Positions 12,501 to 25,890 of a stretch of 64,000 nt of DNA are shown here, one piece after another (position 1 is the stretch's first letter; each line of letters starts with the position of its first letter). The position numbers and the translations under genes were made by a program. The notes under the pieces are model-generated. The model was given only the letters and a program-made list of their open reading frames with translations. It did not search any database and was not told where the DNA came from. This DNA is from Scatophagus argus (Eukaryota > Chordata > Actinopteri > Scatophagidae): the NCBI RefSeq assembly GCF_020382885.2, contig NC_058495.1:24152627-24216626 (forward strand), written 5' to 3'.

Positions 12501-14633
12501 TCACACTGTAACACACAGCCTGCAGATGTCGTAGTGCCTGTTATTCCCCTCTTCAGCCACACGGAGGCAGCATTGAGACACTTGAAAACTGTCTTGGACA
12601 AGCAGGGAATGGTTGTTTATCTGAATTTGGTTTTATATGAAAAGAAGCCTCCAGCTTGCAGACTGTCTGGTGGTTTTGTACAAACGTTTATCTGGTTAAA
12701 TTCCTCACTTGAGATTCTTCCTGTTTTGTGTTTAAAGCTGCTGATTCTGTACTTGAATTTGGACGCAGTCAGGTTCCTGCTAATTTCCATGCTGATGGAT
12801 ATTTTGTGTTGTTTTTCCTTTTCTTGTTGTCCAGGCTCCTCCACTAGTTCTTCATTATTCACTTTGTAAAGATTCTAATTTTGTAATTCAGTGGGATTTA
12901 TGGGATAATCTTGACCCATGTAGTTTAATTGTACATACAAAACTATAGAATAATAATAATAATATTTCAAAGAAAGGTAAAGCAACCTGGAAAGACGAGT
13001 GGGACTTTTGTTTTTTCCTGTTGTTCAGAATCGATCCTCCATCAGCTCTTCATCGTTCGCTTCCTGGGCTCCATGGAGGTGAGGACTGCTGAGTCTGCAG
13101 ACGTCATCTCTGAGACCATGAGGCAGATCCTGGCGGCCAGAGCCATCCACAACATCTTCAGGATGACTGAATCCCACCTGCTGGTCACCTGTGACTGCCT
13201 CAAGTAGGAACCAACACCTGCAGCTTTGCACTTATTGGTCACCAATAGGGACCCTTTGAATCATCGTCTGGAGACAGCAGGTGTCTCATCTGTTTCAGAG
13301 ACTCTGAAACTCAGAGACTCCCTAAGATGCAGTTTAATATATTCCTTTGGGCGACCAGCCGCCGAAATTATGTCCACTAAAAGTACTTTTTTATTAGCCG
13401 TTCACAGACTGAGATTGTTAAGTGTCGGGGGGGACATGTTGTTTTAACAAGTGTCACTCGTGGAGAAATCTCGCTCAGAAATCTCGCGAGAGTTTACTGA
13501 GATGAACTGCCACCAAGAGTTTATTTACAAATAAATATTGCTGAATATTTAGTGGAGTTAAACAATCTGCATGAGGAATCAACTCACCTCCCGCAAGATT
13601 TCAGAGCCAGTGGACTGAAGCGGGACTGAATTCACCACAGCTCTGATACTGAGAGGATATTAATACCAAATGTTTCTCAACATTTTCTATGCCGGAGAAG
13701 GTCTTCAGTGGTGATGTATGTGTTTTTCTTTTCAGGCTAATTGATCCTCAGACACAAGTCACTCGCCTCAGGGTAAGACGGCCTGTTTCTCAGCTCAGAT
13801 CATTTCAGTCTGATTAAGCGTCTGTAGTGAATCTTGTCCCTCTTCCTGTCCTCCTCCTGTCTCCTGCTGCAGTTCCCTCTCTCCACTGTGCTTCAGTGTT
13901 CGTCTCATCAGGACAACAAGAGGCTGTTTGGTTTCGTTCTGCAGCCGGCAGGCGGGCGGGGTGACAGCCGGGCCGTCTGCTACATCTTTGAGTCCAACAA
14001 CGATGGAGAGAAGGTCGTCTGTGCGTTCGTCTGTCAGTCTGTCTGTCCGACACTGTTCGGTCTGTCTGACCTGTCTGTCGTATTCGTGTGTTTCAGATCT
14101 GTGACAGCATCGGTCTGGCCAAGCAGATAGCCTTCCACTCTGAGATGGTGAGCCTCATTAGAAGCTGAAGCTCATGCTAACGCTAACTGATGCTGATGGT
14201 AATGGGTCCTCCAGCGTTGGCGGTTACTCATTTTTTACGTTTTGTTGTTGTTGTTGTTGCGCAGGACCGTAAGGCCGTGGAGAAGAAGAAGGAGCAGGAC
14301 AAGGCCAAAGAGAAGCAACAGGAAGAGCTCAGCAAACAGAGACAGATAGAGAAGGTGACCTTTAACCTTTAACCCACGAGCCTTGGCTTGGTTAACAAAT
14401 GCATTATGTGACCATCAGTCTCTGGTTCGGTAGGGACTCCTTTGGTATGTAACTCGTCTTTTTCTTCATTTTGCCTCCAGGATCTGGAGGAACAGAGCCG
14501 TTTGATCGCCGCTTCCAGTCGCCCCGTTAACCCTCCTGGCTCTGACGGACAATTCCTGGTGCTTAGCAACAGCCAATCGGAGGACAGCGATGCCGGGGAG
14601 GAGGGGAAGAAGAAGGGCGAGTCTGAAGCCTAA
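4333..14633 (+). CDS. appl1: APPL1, endosomal BAR-PH-PTB adaptor protein, complete, 22 coding exons
   Basis: Exons: 4333-4386, 5573-5671, 5813-5872, 6264-6335, 6596-6683, 7069-7110, 7983-8041, 8616-8762, 9250-9332, 9440-9601, 10036-10224, 10339-10381, 10476-10532, 11295-11386, 11512-11691, 12219-12271, 13029-13203, 13736-13772, 13873-14013, 14097-14147, 14265-14354, 14481-14633. All phases agree and give 2127 bases, 708 aa (human 709). The N-terminus MPGIEKLPIEETLEDSPQ is almost the human one. The BAR domain spans about 1-270, PH about 276-382 (GYLYIRKNKTGLVSTSWERQ), the linker SPSFQQRHESMRPS about 400-415, and PTB about 494-640 (LHQLFIVRFLGSMEV, ICDSIGLAKQIA). A lysine/glutamate-rich coil and a QSEDSDAGEEGKK tail end it. 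APPL1 binds Rab5 on early endosomes and links adiponectin receptor, AKT and nuclear signalling. APPL2 is a poorer match in the N-terminus and tail. The start has A at -3. Confidence 0.95.
5895..6190. repeat. Degenerate tandem array in appl1 intron 3
   Basis: Motifs like ACTAGCCATCAGC and CAGCCTTATAACA recur about every 20-35 bases with many mismatches (ACTAGCCGCC, CACTAGCCATCAGC, TCTAGCCACAGC, ATTAGCCATCAGC, ACTAGCCAGTG). It looks like an old, decayed satellite or minisatellite. No reading frame is preserved. Confidence 0.5.
6525..6582. repeat. (TC)n microsatellite forming the appl1 exon 5 polypyrimidine tract
   Basis: About 29 perfect TC units end 13 bases before the acceptor TTTAG at 6591-6595, so the repeat doubles as the splice polypyrimidine tract. 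Confidence 0.9.
12189..12315. repeat. (GT)n and poly(T) around appl1 exon 16
   Basis: A 24-base (GT)n run at 12189-12212 lies immediately before the acceptor of the 53-base exon 12219-12271. A 23-base T run at 12293-12315 follows 21 bases after the exon. This small exon is therefore bracketed by two slippage-prone tracts. Confidence 0.85.
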
Positions 14634-15081
14634 CAAAGCGCAGAGGATGCATGTTTTACCTCCCAGGCAAGTGCCAGCTGGTACTGTCAAAGCAACAGCT
14701 CAGGAATCAAAAGGAGGGGAACGCCACCCGCCCGCCTGGGCTGCCTGGGACTGAAAAACATGTGCTCCTTCTCTGCTGGACTCTGAAGTTTGTGGTGGAG
14801 CCTGGCACTCTAAAAATGGAGGATAAACTAAACGCACCCTCACTATATAAGAGGAGGAGAGGAGTAGGCGTGGAAACGTCTCATCATGGACTCGTGTTTT
14901 ATTCTGTGTTTAAAAAGATGCTGCTTTTTATAACGGCTCCACAAATATAGATTAACCTGATTATTTTATGAAAAGAGATTATGGCAATGAAAGAGGAGAC
15001 ATGGGAGAAAACATGAGGAGATCCAGCAGGGAAAGAGAGCAGTTCAGTGTTGTGAGAAAACGAAAAAAAGAGCACGAAAGA

Positions 15082-15119
15082 GAAGGAGTCTTATTTTGAA
15101 GAAGGAGTCTTATTTTGAA
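15082..15119. repeat. Exact 19-base tandem duplication in the appl1 3'UTR
   Basis: Two back-to-back identical copies of GAAGGAGTCTTATTTTGAA. Confidence 0.9.
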
Positions 15120-15638
15120 GAGCCCTTCCTGTTGTGATGTGTTCGTCTGACCGGTTCATTCTTTCCTTCCTTCCAGACAGTCCCTGGTTTTCATTCATTT
15201 CTACTTGCAAAAAAACAACTTGCTGCTTCATCGCCATCACAGCAGAGCTTCAGCAATTAGCCGATTCATTGATCGGTGAAAAATGTGCACCCAATTGATC
15301 TGTCGTTTTTCAAGCAAAAAATGTCAATTATGTAACATCTTGACTTCAGTCAGTTAATCGATTGTAAAAATGATTTCGAGTGAAGCCCCTCAGGGAACGC
15401 TGTGATGACTGTGGTGATGAAGAGCGATATCATCATCATCATCATGCAGTAAAGCAAACTGTAAAGTGTTGCAGTGGATTACGAAACTCGAGCAGCTGGT
15501 CTTCATAGTTTGCTTAGATGAACTGCAGGCGGCAACATCGTCCAGTCAGCACTGGATCTGATGAGTCGCAGGTCGAACGGCGTTCAGGATGTCATCGGTT
15601 AAAACTGGGCTCAATTCGGTTTAAATTGTTCATTTGTT

Positions 15639-15695
15639 CATTTTCTATTCCGCTTATCCGTCGGGGTCGCAGGGGACTGGAGCCTGTCCCGGCTT
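15639..15695 (+). repeat. Fragment of an abundant teleost interspersed repeat
   Basis: It contains CCGCTTATCC followed by GGGTCGCAGGGG and CTGGAGCCTGTCCC. From memory this is a core found many times per teleost genome. Only about 57 bases remain here. Confidence 0.55.
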
Positions 15696-16238
15696 GGTTG
15701 AAATTTTTTATATATATATATAAACAATTTTTAGATGTTTGGTTGCTAACAGATTCTTTTTAACTAAAGTTCACTGGTTGGTTGCTGCTTTCCAAAACAC
15801 CTCACGTTAGCGTTACAACCTGGTTACGGCTGGGAAACGTCGCGGATGCAAGCAAATCAGTTTTTGACTGTTTTGGCGTCGTCAGGCTAAAGCTTGTGAC
15901 TGCGTCGTGTCTCTGAAACACACAAACTGTTGGCAGTAATTACGCTGTTGTGTGATACAGAAACACTGATATTGAAGCCAAAACCATCTGCTGATATTGA
16001 TATTGACGATGATATTGACAAATTGAAGTTTCAGCTCAGTTTCTTTTAATCACGACCTCGATGTGTTTGAAGAAAAATCTCTATAACCTCCAGCGACTTC
16101 CAGTGCCAATGCTGATTATGTTTATGAATTTGCCTTTTTCTGTATTTGTTGAATTAATTGTAGAACATCATATCATTAGCTACGCTTTGTCCAGCGTCCC
16201 AGCTTTTCACGACGCTTGTTAGCATGTTGTCATGCCGA

Positions 16239-16280
16239 GAGCCGACATGGCTGCCGCAGGAGCCAACATGGCTGCCGCAG
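16239..16280. repeat. 21-base tandem duplication in the appl1 3'UTR
   Basis: Two copies of GAGCCRACATGGCTGCCGCAG differ at one position (G versus A). Confidence 0.85.
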
Positions 16281-17100
16281 GAGATTAGTGTTGAGACTAC
16301 TACAGAAGAAGGAAATGTTTCTTTATTCCAGAATGAGATGTGTGTAACTTCCTCTTAGAAAACGAACAGCTGCATGAAACATCAGCGAGACTCGTTCAGC
16401 ACAAGCACAAACCTGATCAGACGAGTTCGGGCTCAGCTTTTGTCTTCTCTGACGGTCTGATCTGCAACATTAGCTGTTCATTCAGTAAACTCTGAAGAAA
16501 TGTCACATTTTAACATGTAGATGCATGTAAGGACCAGTCGAGTCGGCGTGTTTCTGCCGACATCAAAATGTTTATCTCCACTCTCACAAACGTTTAGCTG
16601 CTTCAGTGTTTGGAGCCTTTTTATGTTTTTATCCTGCCTTCATCCTGACTGCAGGAAAACATCTGGATAAGCTTCAGTTCCAACATCATGTGCGTTACTT
16701 GTAGGGATGTCAGAGATCAGTCAGCTGTCAGCAGTCAGCTGTGACTGAAGGCCTCCCACGGTGATGATGTTTCCAAAAACCTAAATCAGCAGTTACTGGT
16801 GATGATTTTATTTTTCTGCATCTTTGTGGAGGACGTTTTCTTGCTGTAACGAGGTGAAGGACTCGTGTTGGCGGAGCTGCACTTTACTGACGCAGGAAAA
16901 CGCGCCTGATGGGATTGATGGTGTTGAACTGTACATATGTTTCAGTGGTGATTGTTTCAGTTACAAATAAAGCACTAACTCCACCCGCCTGAGTCACGCC
17001 GCTCGTGGTTTTCAGAGCGAGGAAGACTTTTACACGCCTGAAGTTATGTTCTGTAACAGCTAGCAGCTGACATTTTTCAGAACCTCGAAATGTCACTTTT

Positions 17101-17165
17101 TAAGATAAGAACTTTATTGATCCCGCAGGAAATTGTTGTGCAATACAAAGAAGCAAACAAAAGTT
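17101..17165 (-). mobile_element. 3' end fragment of a LINE, inverted
   Basis: AAGATAAGAACTTTATTGATC at the left edge reads on the minus strand as GATCAATAAAGTTCTTATCTT, after a CCTGCGGG stretch. This is the characteristic 3' tail of teleost L2/CR1-type LINEs and the SINEs that borrow it. It lies between the converging 3' ends of appl1 and the ARF gene. The rest of 17165-18178 is AT-rich with no gene seen. Confidence 0.55.
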
Positions 17166-18177
17166 ACAGAAAATAACAGATTTCAGATTTCATTTCATAC
17201 AGCAGAATTTTGTACAAATATTTACACACATGAAGGGATCTCAGTTCTAAATGTAGTCAAGTTCACTTCACAATGCAGTGCTGTTGTAGCGTGTCGCTTG
17301 TACGTTTTTTGAAAATGACAAAAATTGCGACTTGGACAGTTTTGAAATCGATATAAATTACAAGTTTGATTCGTTGTAGCTTCTTACGTGACACTTTGTC
17401 GTCGTCCATTTAACTGTTTTACAATTCGTTGGTTACAGTCAGGCCTGTTTCACCTGCTTGTTTTAGTTATCAATTTATCAGTTTCCACTTAGATAACAAG
17501 ATGATGATTGATAATTTTAGGTAGAATAGGCCAAATGATTTTTAACAATTATCCATTACTTTAAGCCATTTCAAGTAGCCAGTTTGCATGTATGTATTTT
17601 CTGGCTGCCCATTCATTTTAGCTGTTGATTTCATTTTTCCAATGCAATTCTTTTGAAGAGATTTTTAACAGTCTGTGCGGGTCGCATTTAAACTAAAATG
17701 TACACACAAACTGGCCACCAGAACGAACATTTTAATTGTAAAATAAATATAAACAAAATGAATTTATTATATAAATATACAAGTTCCCATAAACACAAAA
17801 CAGAAAAATAGAGCAGGCCATAACATTACAGAAATACCTAAACTGATTAACCAATTAGAACACACACACACACACAAAAATAAATTCACGCTTTTAAATT
17901 TGCCAGCGAACCCAGCAAGACTTTGGCCATAAAGTCGTATTTGACTTGTAAAGTCTAAAATAACAGATAGCAGGTAAACGGAACACTAACGACTGTGGTG
18001 TAATAATTTTCAAAGAGATGAAAATCTGAAGAAAACAAGTTGCAGTTAACTTTGTTTCCCAGCGTGGGGATCATCACATGCTTGTTCAACAACATAATTT
18101 GATTTTTGTTTGCTCTTTCAGTGCTGCTGTGTCATTTTATAAAACACAATCAATGAATTATTGTGATGATCGTCTCA

Positions 18178-18602
18178 TTTATTAATCAACTCTTCTCTAC
18201 GCTTTTCCTTCCTGGTGACATGGAGACATCGGCTCCAAAGATATGATCTCGCCATACTGCTTTTACTGTGATTATCAGAAACAATAAAAACACATTATTT
18301 TAAGGCTTTGTTGAGCCACTGCAAAGTAAGCAGCGCGGGAATGCTAAGGCGCAGGTGTTTGCCACTTTTTACGACGTTTGTTAACAGCAGTCTGAGGTAT
18401 TAAAATTCAACCTGATCTTTCTGATTCTTCCAAAATGACATGAACGCGGCACAAGCTGTAAATGTGCATCTTCCAGACAAAGTGGGAACGTGGAATTTTC
18501 CGAGTGCTGTGAACGCAGCAGTGAAATGTCACCTGGATCAGATGTGTGTAACAGAGCGACGTTCATGTTTCCCCAGCTCAGATCAGACTGCCCGATCAGC
18601 GT
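18178..18602 (-). other. Probable 3'UTR of the ARF gene
   Basis: The stop codon on the minus strand is at 18603-18605. The first minus-strand AATAAA read further on is at 18178-18183 (TTTATT on the plus strand), giving a 3'UTR of about 420 bases. The poly(A) choice is inferred only. Confidence 0.45.
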
Positions 18603-20839
<2,237 letters not shown>

Positions 20840-21075
20840 GTTTCAGATGTTTCGGATGTTTCAGGCTGAAACTTTCAAACCGCTCGTCGAGCCTCTCCGC
20901 CTGTGTCTGGGTCGGTGTGTGAGTGTGTGTGCATTTATAGAGCAGCGGTGTGCGTAACGGTGTGTGTGTGTTCTCCATGGTGTCATCCCGGCTGCTGTCA
21001 GCTTGGTACACGGTGGCAGCGGCTACGAGGCAACACGCAACACCGGAAAACAACACTTCCGCTCACACAACCTTC
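20840..21075 (-). promoter_or_regulatory. ARF gene 5' leader and promoter region
   Basis: Immediately upstream of the ARF ATG (at 20839 on the minus strand, with A at -3), this GC-richer stretch carries a minus-strand [11 protein letters not shown]-type site (complement at 21055-21062). No TATA box was seen. It is inferred as the promoter by position. Confidence 0.45.
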
Positions 21076-21461
21076 AAAATAAAGGCACAGCTTTTGCTCG
21101 ATTGACATAAAGGTATAGTCACATTATTTTTACTGGCGTGCAGCTGTTTGCGCTGCCTTGGTCTGTCTACTGAAGGCCAAACAAGAGGGACGCATTCACG
21201 TGTGCAGAGGTCAGAGTTCAGGTGTGCTCAGTCAACCCACAGAAACACTGCTGGACTGTGTTTTCAGATGTGGAAGATAATATTCTGTCCTGTTTCTTCA
21301 CAAAGTACGATCCAATCAAACCATCAGTGAACTGACTGACATTTTATTCAAACCTTGATATATCCTACTCCTCTGTGCCACCGCTCTCCACTGTTCTGTT
21401 TTAAAAACACAAGAGTGAGTCACACTGTTGCACTGGATGACATGTTCCTTCATCGCCATTT

Positions 21462-21462
<1 letters not shown>

Positions 21463-21499
<37 letters not shown>
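21463..21499. repeat. (AC)n microsatellite
   Basis: About 18 AC units in intergenic DNA. Confidence 0.9.
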
Positions 21500-21501
<2 letters not shown>

Positions 21502-22411
21502 TAGATCAATCCCGCTGAGTCCTCCTGTTGGAAATGCCAGAATGTACCAAATGTGTATTACTGTGCAGCAGAAAATAGTCCCCAATAAAAGCCGTGTTCT
21601 CCTCATTTAAAATATTGCCTGTTTTAGGAAATCAAGTTTCTTTTAAAAGAAATGAAACTAGAGTGACTAGTGGGTGGACTTCTATTGTAGAATTACAGGT
21701 TATAATACTCTGGTTCCTGTGTCTTCATACAAAGGACAGCGTAGCAGGAAGTGATGTTCTGTCTCTTCCTCTTGCTGCTGTCAGCAGAACTGACACAGTC
21801 TGTTTACTGTGCGTTGCCAGGTTGTCAACGCTGAGTGAATAATCTGCGTCTGTGTCTCATCTGTTCACTGCAGTTGTTGAAAGTTTACTGACGTGTTGGT
21901 TTGTAAGTTGCATCACACACACAAACCTTACCTGAAAGGTAATCTGAACATCTGATAAAGGGTTTATAAAACACTAAACATAACATTTCTGCAGGACATG
22001 AAGAAGGAATGAAGATAAGAGTTCAGAGATGTGTTTGTCAGCTGCTGTAGTGAAGTTAATTAGTTTGTGTCCTGTGTTGTTCTGTCTGTATTCTCGGTTG
22101 AGTTGTGTGTTTTTAATGTGTGTACTGATCAATAACTTCTGTCCTGTTGTTGTTACGTTTTACGTGTTTTAACTGGTGTATTGTAAATTAACTTATAAAT
22201 GCTGTGGTGTGAGGCATCGACATGCTCGTCCCTGTGCAATAAATAAATAAATTATTCATCTTTTTTTTTTTTGTTCGTTCTGATGAAAACTGGACAAACT
22301 TCCTCTGCTGACAAAAGCCACAAGATGCAATTTTGACCTCCAGAAGAAACGTGCTGACGTGTGGAGTTAAGTTTATCATCATTTCCACAGTCAGGAATGA
22401 AGCTTAAAGCT

Positions 22412-22413
<2 letters not shown>

Positions 22414-22449
<36 letters not shown>
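22414..22449. repeat. (GT)n microsatellite
   Basis: About 18 GT units in intergenic DNA. Confidence 0.9.
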
Positions 22450-22450
<1 letters not shown>

Positions 22451-24065
22451 CAGGAAACACACTCGTGAAGGATTTCCACTTCTGTATGAACAGATTTCAC
22501 AACCCACTGAAAGTTATTGCTCCTGTGTGCATTTCATTTATTAATATCACAGCTGCTCTGTCGTCTTATCAATCATTTATTATAGACGCAGATACAGTTA
22601 CAGATGCTTCATTAAAGGACCACACTGTGCACAGATAGATTATTAAACACATAATAAAAGAAACTTTAAAGAGACTGATGACAGATAAAACTTAAAGTCT
22701 GGAGGATTTTCACTTGTGTGAGGAGGACTTGAGAATCAGCAGCTGTTTAACGTGATGAAATTACAAAACACGCCACTGGTGGAAATATAAACCACTAAAG
22801 TGCGATTACAAAGGTGTCTTTCATCTTGAGGGACTGTCTGTCCAAGAAAAACAAAACAGCAGTGATTTATGCAAAATGCCTGAAGCATTTGTTTGTGTTT
22901 AAAGCGACCAAACCCCGCGGCTGCTGGAGCGTTTGTGGCGCACGCCGGCCGGGATCAGCACAGGAAACAGCGCGCTGCCGTTACGGTCATTATTAGTTCT
23001 GAAATGTTGTTGACTTGTTGTCTGGCAGGGCAGCACTGCGTCGTGTTTACATCCGCTAACAGCTGCTGTTTCATCAGATGATCACACACTTTGTGCTGCC
23101 CTTTGAAAAGGCTGATCCACCTTTGATATGCTGCAGCTTTCAGGAACCGAAGACGCGTTCACGTTTCTCTTCCGCTTTGCGCTGCTTTGCGATTGTTTGT
23201 GGCTTCTGTGCGTGTCTATGAAAGGAGAAGTTCATATAGAAAGGACAGGAACCGCTGCAGACACCACAACAAAGTCTCAACGTTTTTTAGAATTTGATTC
23301 CCCCCTTTTTTATTATTATTATTAATAATTGTTCCAGTATATTTCCCGTTAATGTTATTTTCCTACATGACATGCGTAAAAGCAGTTTAAAATCCTTTCC
23401 AAACACCGAATCCCTCATTTGTACGTTTCTCAGATGACAGTCAATCAGTATTGATGCACAGGCTTGCACCGTGTTTGTGGTTTGGGGAAATCACAGCAGA
23501 GTGAGACGTCACGTCCTCCTGGCTCAGCAGGCCTCCTCCGCTCAGGTGATGACAACACCGTCAGTGCTGCGTGTACAAAGTTCGGCTACTGCTTTAAAAC
23601 TTCACTTCCTTTATTTACAGACTACTGTAAAAAAAAGTAAGTTTAAGTAACTGCATAAATTGTTTCATTTCGTTTGATTTCATTCATGTTTGGTGTTTAT
23701 GGCAAACTGTGTTTAAACCTTATAACGTGTCATATTTTAACTGTTGTTTAAAATGTTTTGTCCACTTTGAAATGTGTGTCTTTAAGATGCTATAAATAAG
23801 ATTAAGACTATTATTATTATTTTGCTGTTTGTTATTATAATAAAACATTTACAAAAAAACCTTAAATCTGTTCATGCAGTTGTGGTTTTATTTATCACAG
23901 CGCTGAAAAGCTACGTTCAAACGAGGCTACAGATCAAAAGCAATTGGTCAAACAGCAGCACGTGATCACTTTTCACGGTCAGAAGAAAGCTGAGCGTGTC
24001 AGAACGGCTCGCTGTTGTCAATTTTAAATGCACGAATTCAATTCATTTCTGTCCCATCTGAGCTT

Positions 24066-24255
24066 AGAAAATTTCCCTCTGCTTTCACACATGCTGTGAT
24101 GCAACCTCTCTTAAAGAAACCCAAGCTTGATCCAATTTCAAAGCTGCCATTTTTATCTAAGGTGCCAGAGAAAGTGGTGTTTACTCATCTTTCAGAGTTC
24201 ATGTGTCATAATGACCTCTTTGAGAGATTTCAGTGTGGTTTTACAAAAACAATTA
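24066..24255 (+). mobile_element. Reverse transcriptase fragment of a non-LTR retrotransposon
   Basis: The plus-strand frame reads FPSAFTHAVMQPLLKKPKLD, then PISKLPFLSKVPEKVV, then a segment ending FERFQCGF. This is the familiar reverse-transcriptase region of teleost Rex1/L2-like LINEs. The usual few residues between LDP and ISKLPF are deleted and both sides are lost. It is a dead fragment. Confidence 0.75.
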
Positions 24256-24550
24256 CAAAAAATTATAGAGGTAAAACAAATTAACAATTTACAAAGTACA
24301 GCAAACACAATACAATATACAGCTATATACAAGTCCTCATAAGGGAGGAAAAGAGGACCATTGAATTATATAGTCTAATATATCATATTATATTATATTA
24401 TATTATAGATTTTGTTTATTGCATCCTATACAGTGTACAGTTTGTTGATTTTGTCTTTAATGATTCACTTTGGAAACCTGGCTTTTGAAAGGTGCTAAGT
24501 TATTATTATTATTATTGTTGTTGTTATTACATTCGACAGTCCCTCTGATA

Positions 24551-24842
24551 TGCAGGAGAGGAAGAAGTACTCAGATCACTGAGTAAAACTGGATTATAAT
24601 AAGTGCTGAACAAAGTCACTAACGCTGCGAGAGACGAATGTGGATCAAATGCCAGAGAGGGCCGGCTGGTGTGTGTTTTCTGTTTCTCTGAAGTGAAACT
24701 CACGAGCGGCTGCTGACGTCTGAACCAGGAAGTCAAAGTCCAGGAGCTGCCGTCTGCTCAGAGGGACGACGGCGGGACGGACGCTCCCACAGACGCTTCA
24801 CAGTGCTGGACTCGGGTCGGTCGGAGGAGGACGAGGATCAAG
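24551..24842 (+). promoter_or_regulatory. Upstream region of the pentraxin-like gene
   Basis: GC content and CpG density rise towards 24842 (GACGACGGCGGGACGGACG at about 24764-24782). It leads directly into the signal-peptide ATG at 24843, which has a purine (A) at -3. The start of transcription is not defined by a TATA box that I can see. It is inferred as promoter plus 5'UTR. Confidence 0.4.
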
Positions 24843-24940
24843 ATGAAGAGCAAGCCGCTTTACGTTCCCGCGGTGATGGCTGTGATGTCAGCACTGGTGA
24901 ATGTGGTGTCAGCTTCAGCATGGACGACAACAGGTGTGGG

Positions 24941-24983
<43 letters not shown>

Positions 24984-25804
24984 AGGAAAACTTTTGAGAT
25001 ATTTAAAAGTAGCTCCAGACTTCATCCTGACAGTCACCAGTTGTTGATCTTGTTGGTTAAATAACTTTATTTTGGCGTGTGTTCACAGAGGAACAAAGAC
25101 TGAAACATGTATGTTTGAGTGCTGCTGTCATGTCCAATAAGGCAAAGCACAAAGGAAACGTAGGAGCTGCTCAAAGATACAAACACGATTCAAAACTAAT
25201 AGCTGTGGATATTAGCAAAGAGTACCGGAATATTACACTCAAATCAAAGTAATAGTGTGAGGAAGAGGACGGGGACGGGGACAACATCACCGAGTCCAAA
25301 CCAACAAAGTCCACATCTGTAGGAGGCAGCTTACAGCAAACATGCAACCATCTTGTTCTAAAGTGTAGGCTCACTTTATTAACCTGGAAAAGAGACAAAG
25401 ACAGTCTGTCTCCGTCCCCGCAGCTCCACCCTCCTGCAGCTGGAGGGACACCAGCTGCTGCAGCAGATGTTGATTAAACTCCTTTTCTCCTGTTCCAGTC
25501 TCACATGTCAGTCAGGAGGGCTGAGGCTCCATGCGGCTTTGGACTTTTCCTCTCCTGAAAGGCAGTGAAGTACAACGTGTGGGCTTTTTAAAGTAAACCT
25601 TCCTGATTTTAAAATACTGCAGTAGAAGTACCCAGAAAAAAGGACAGAAAACACACAAAAATTCAGATTCATGTCCACACGTGTTAGAGTTTGAGCCGTT
25701 GAAGTTGATTTCTCATGAACTAAAAAGCCAACGGCTGTGGACAGAGTGTGGAAGCAAAAATCAAGTCTGACTTCCTGAAATATTCACACACACACGCACG
25801 CACG

Positions 25805-25835
<31 letters not shown>

Positions 25836-25858
25836 ACACACGCACACACACACACACG

Positions 25859-25890
<32 letters not shown>

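Larger units (their letters stand above)
14634..16990 (+). other. appl1 3'UTR with poly(A) signal at 16966-16971
   Basis: The stop TAA is at 14631-14633. The first strong AATAAA in a good context (TTACAAATAAAGCAC) is at 16966-16971, giving a 3'UTR of about 2.35 kb. It holds an exact 19-base tandem duplication (15082-15119), a fragment of a widespread teleost repeat (15639-15695) and a 21-base near-perfect duplication (16239-16280). No other gene was seen. Confidence 0.6.
21076..24014. other. Intergenic region without a recognisable gene
   Basis: No open frame here has splice sites or family resemblance. It holds an (AC)n run (21463-21499), a (GT)n run (22414-22449), and a short CpG-dense patch (22910-22990) in otherwise AT-rich DNA. 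Confidence 0.6.
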
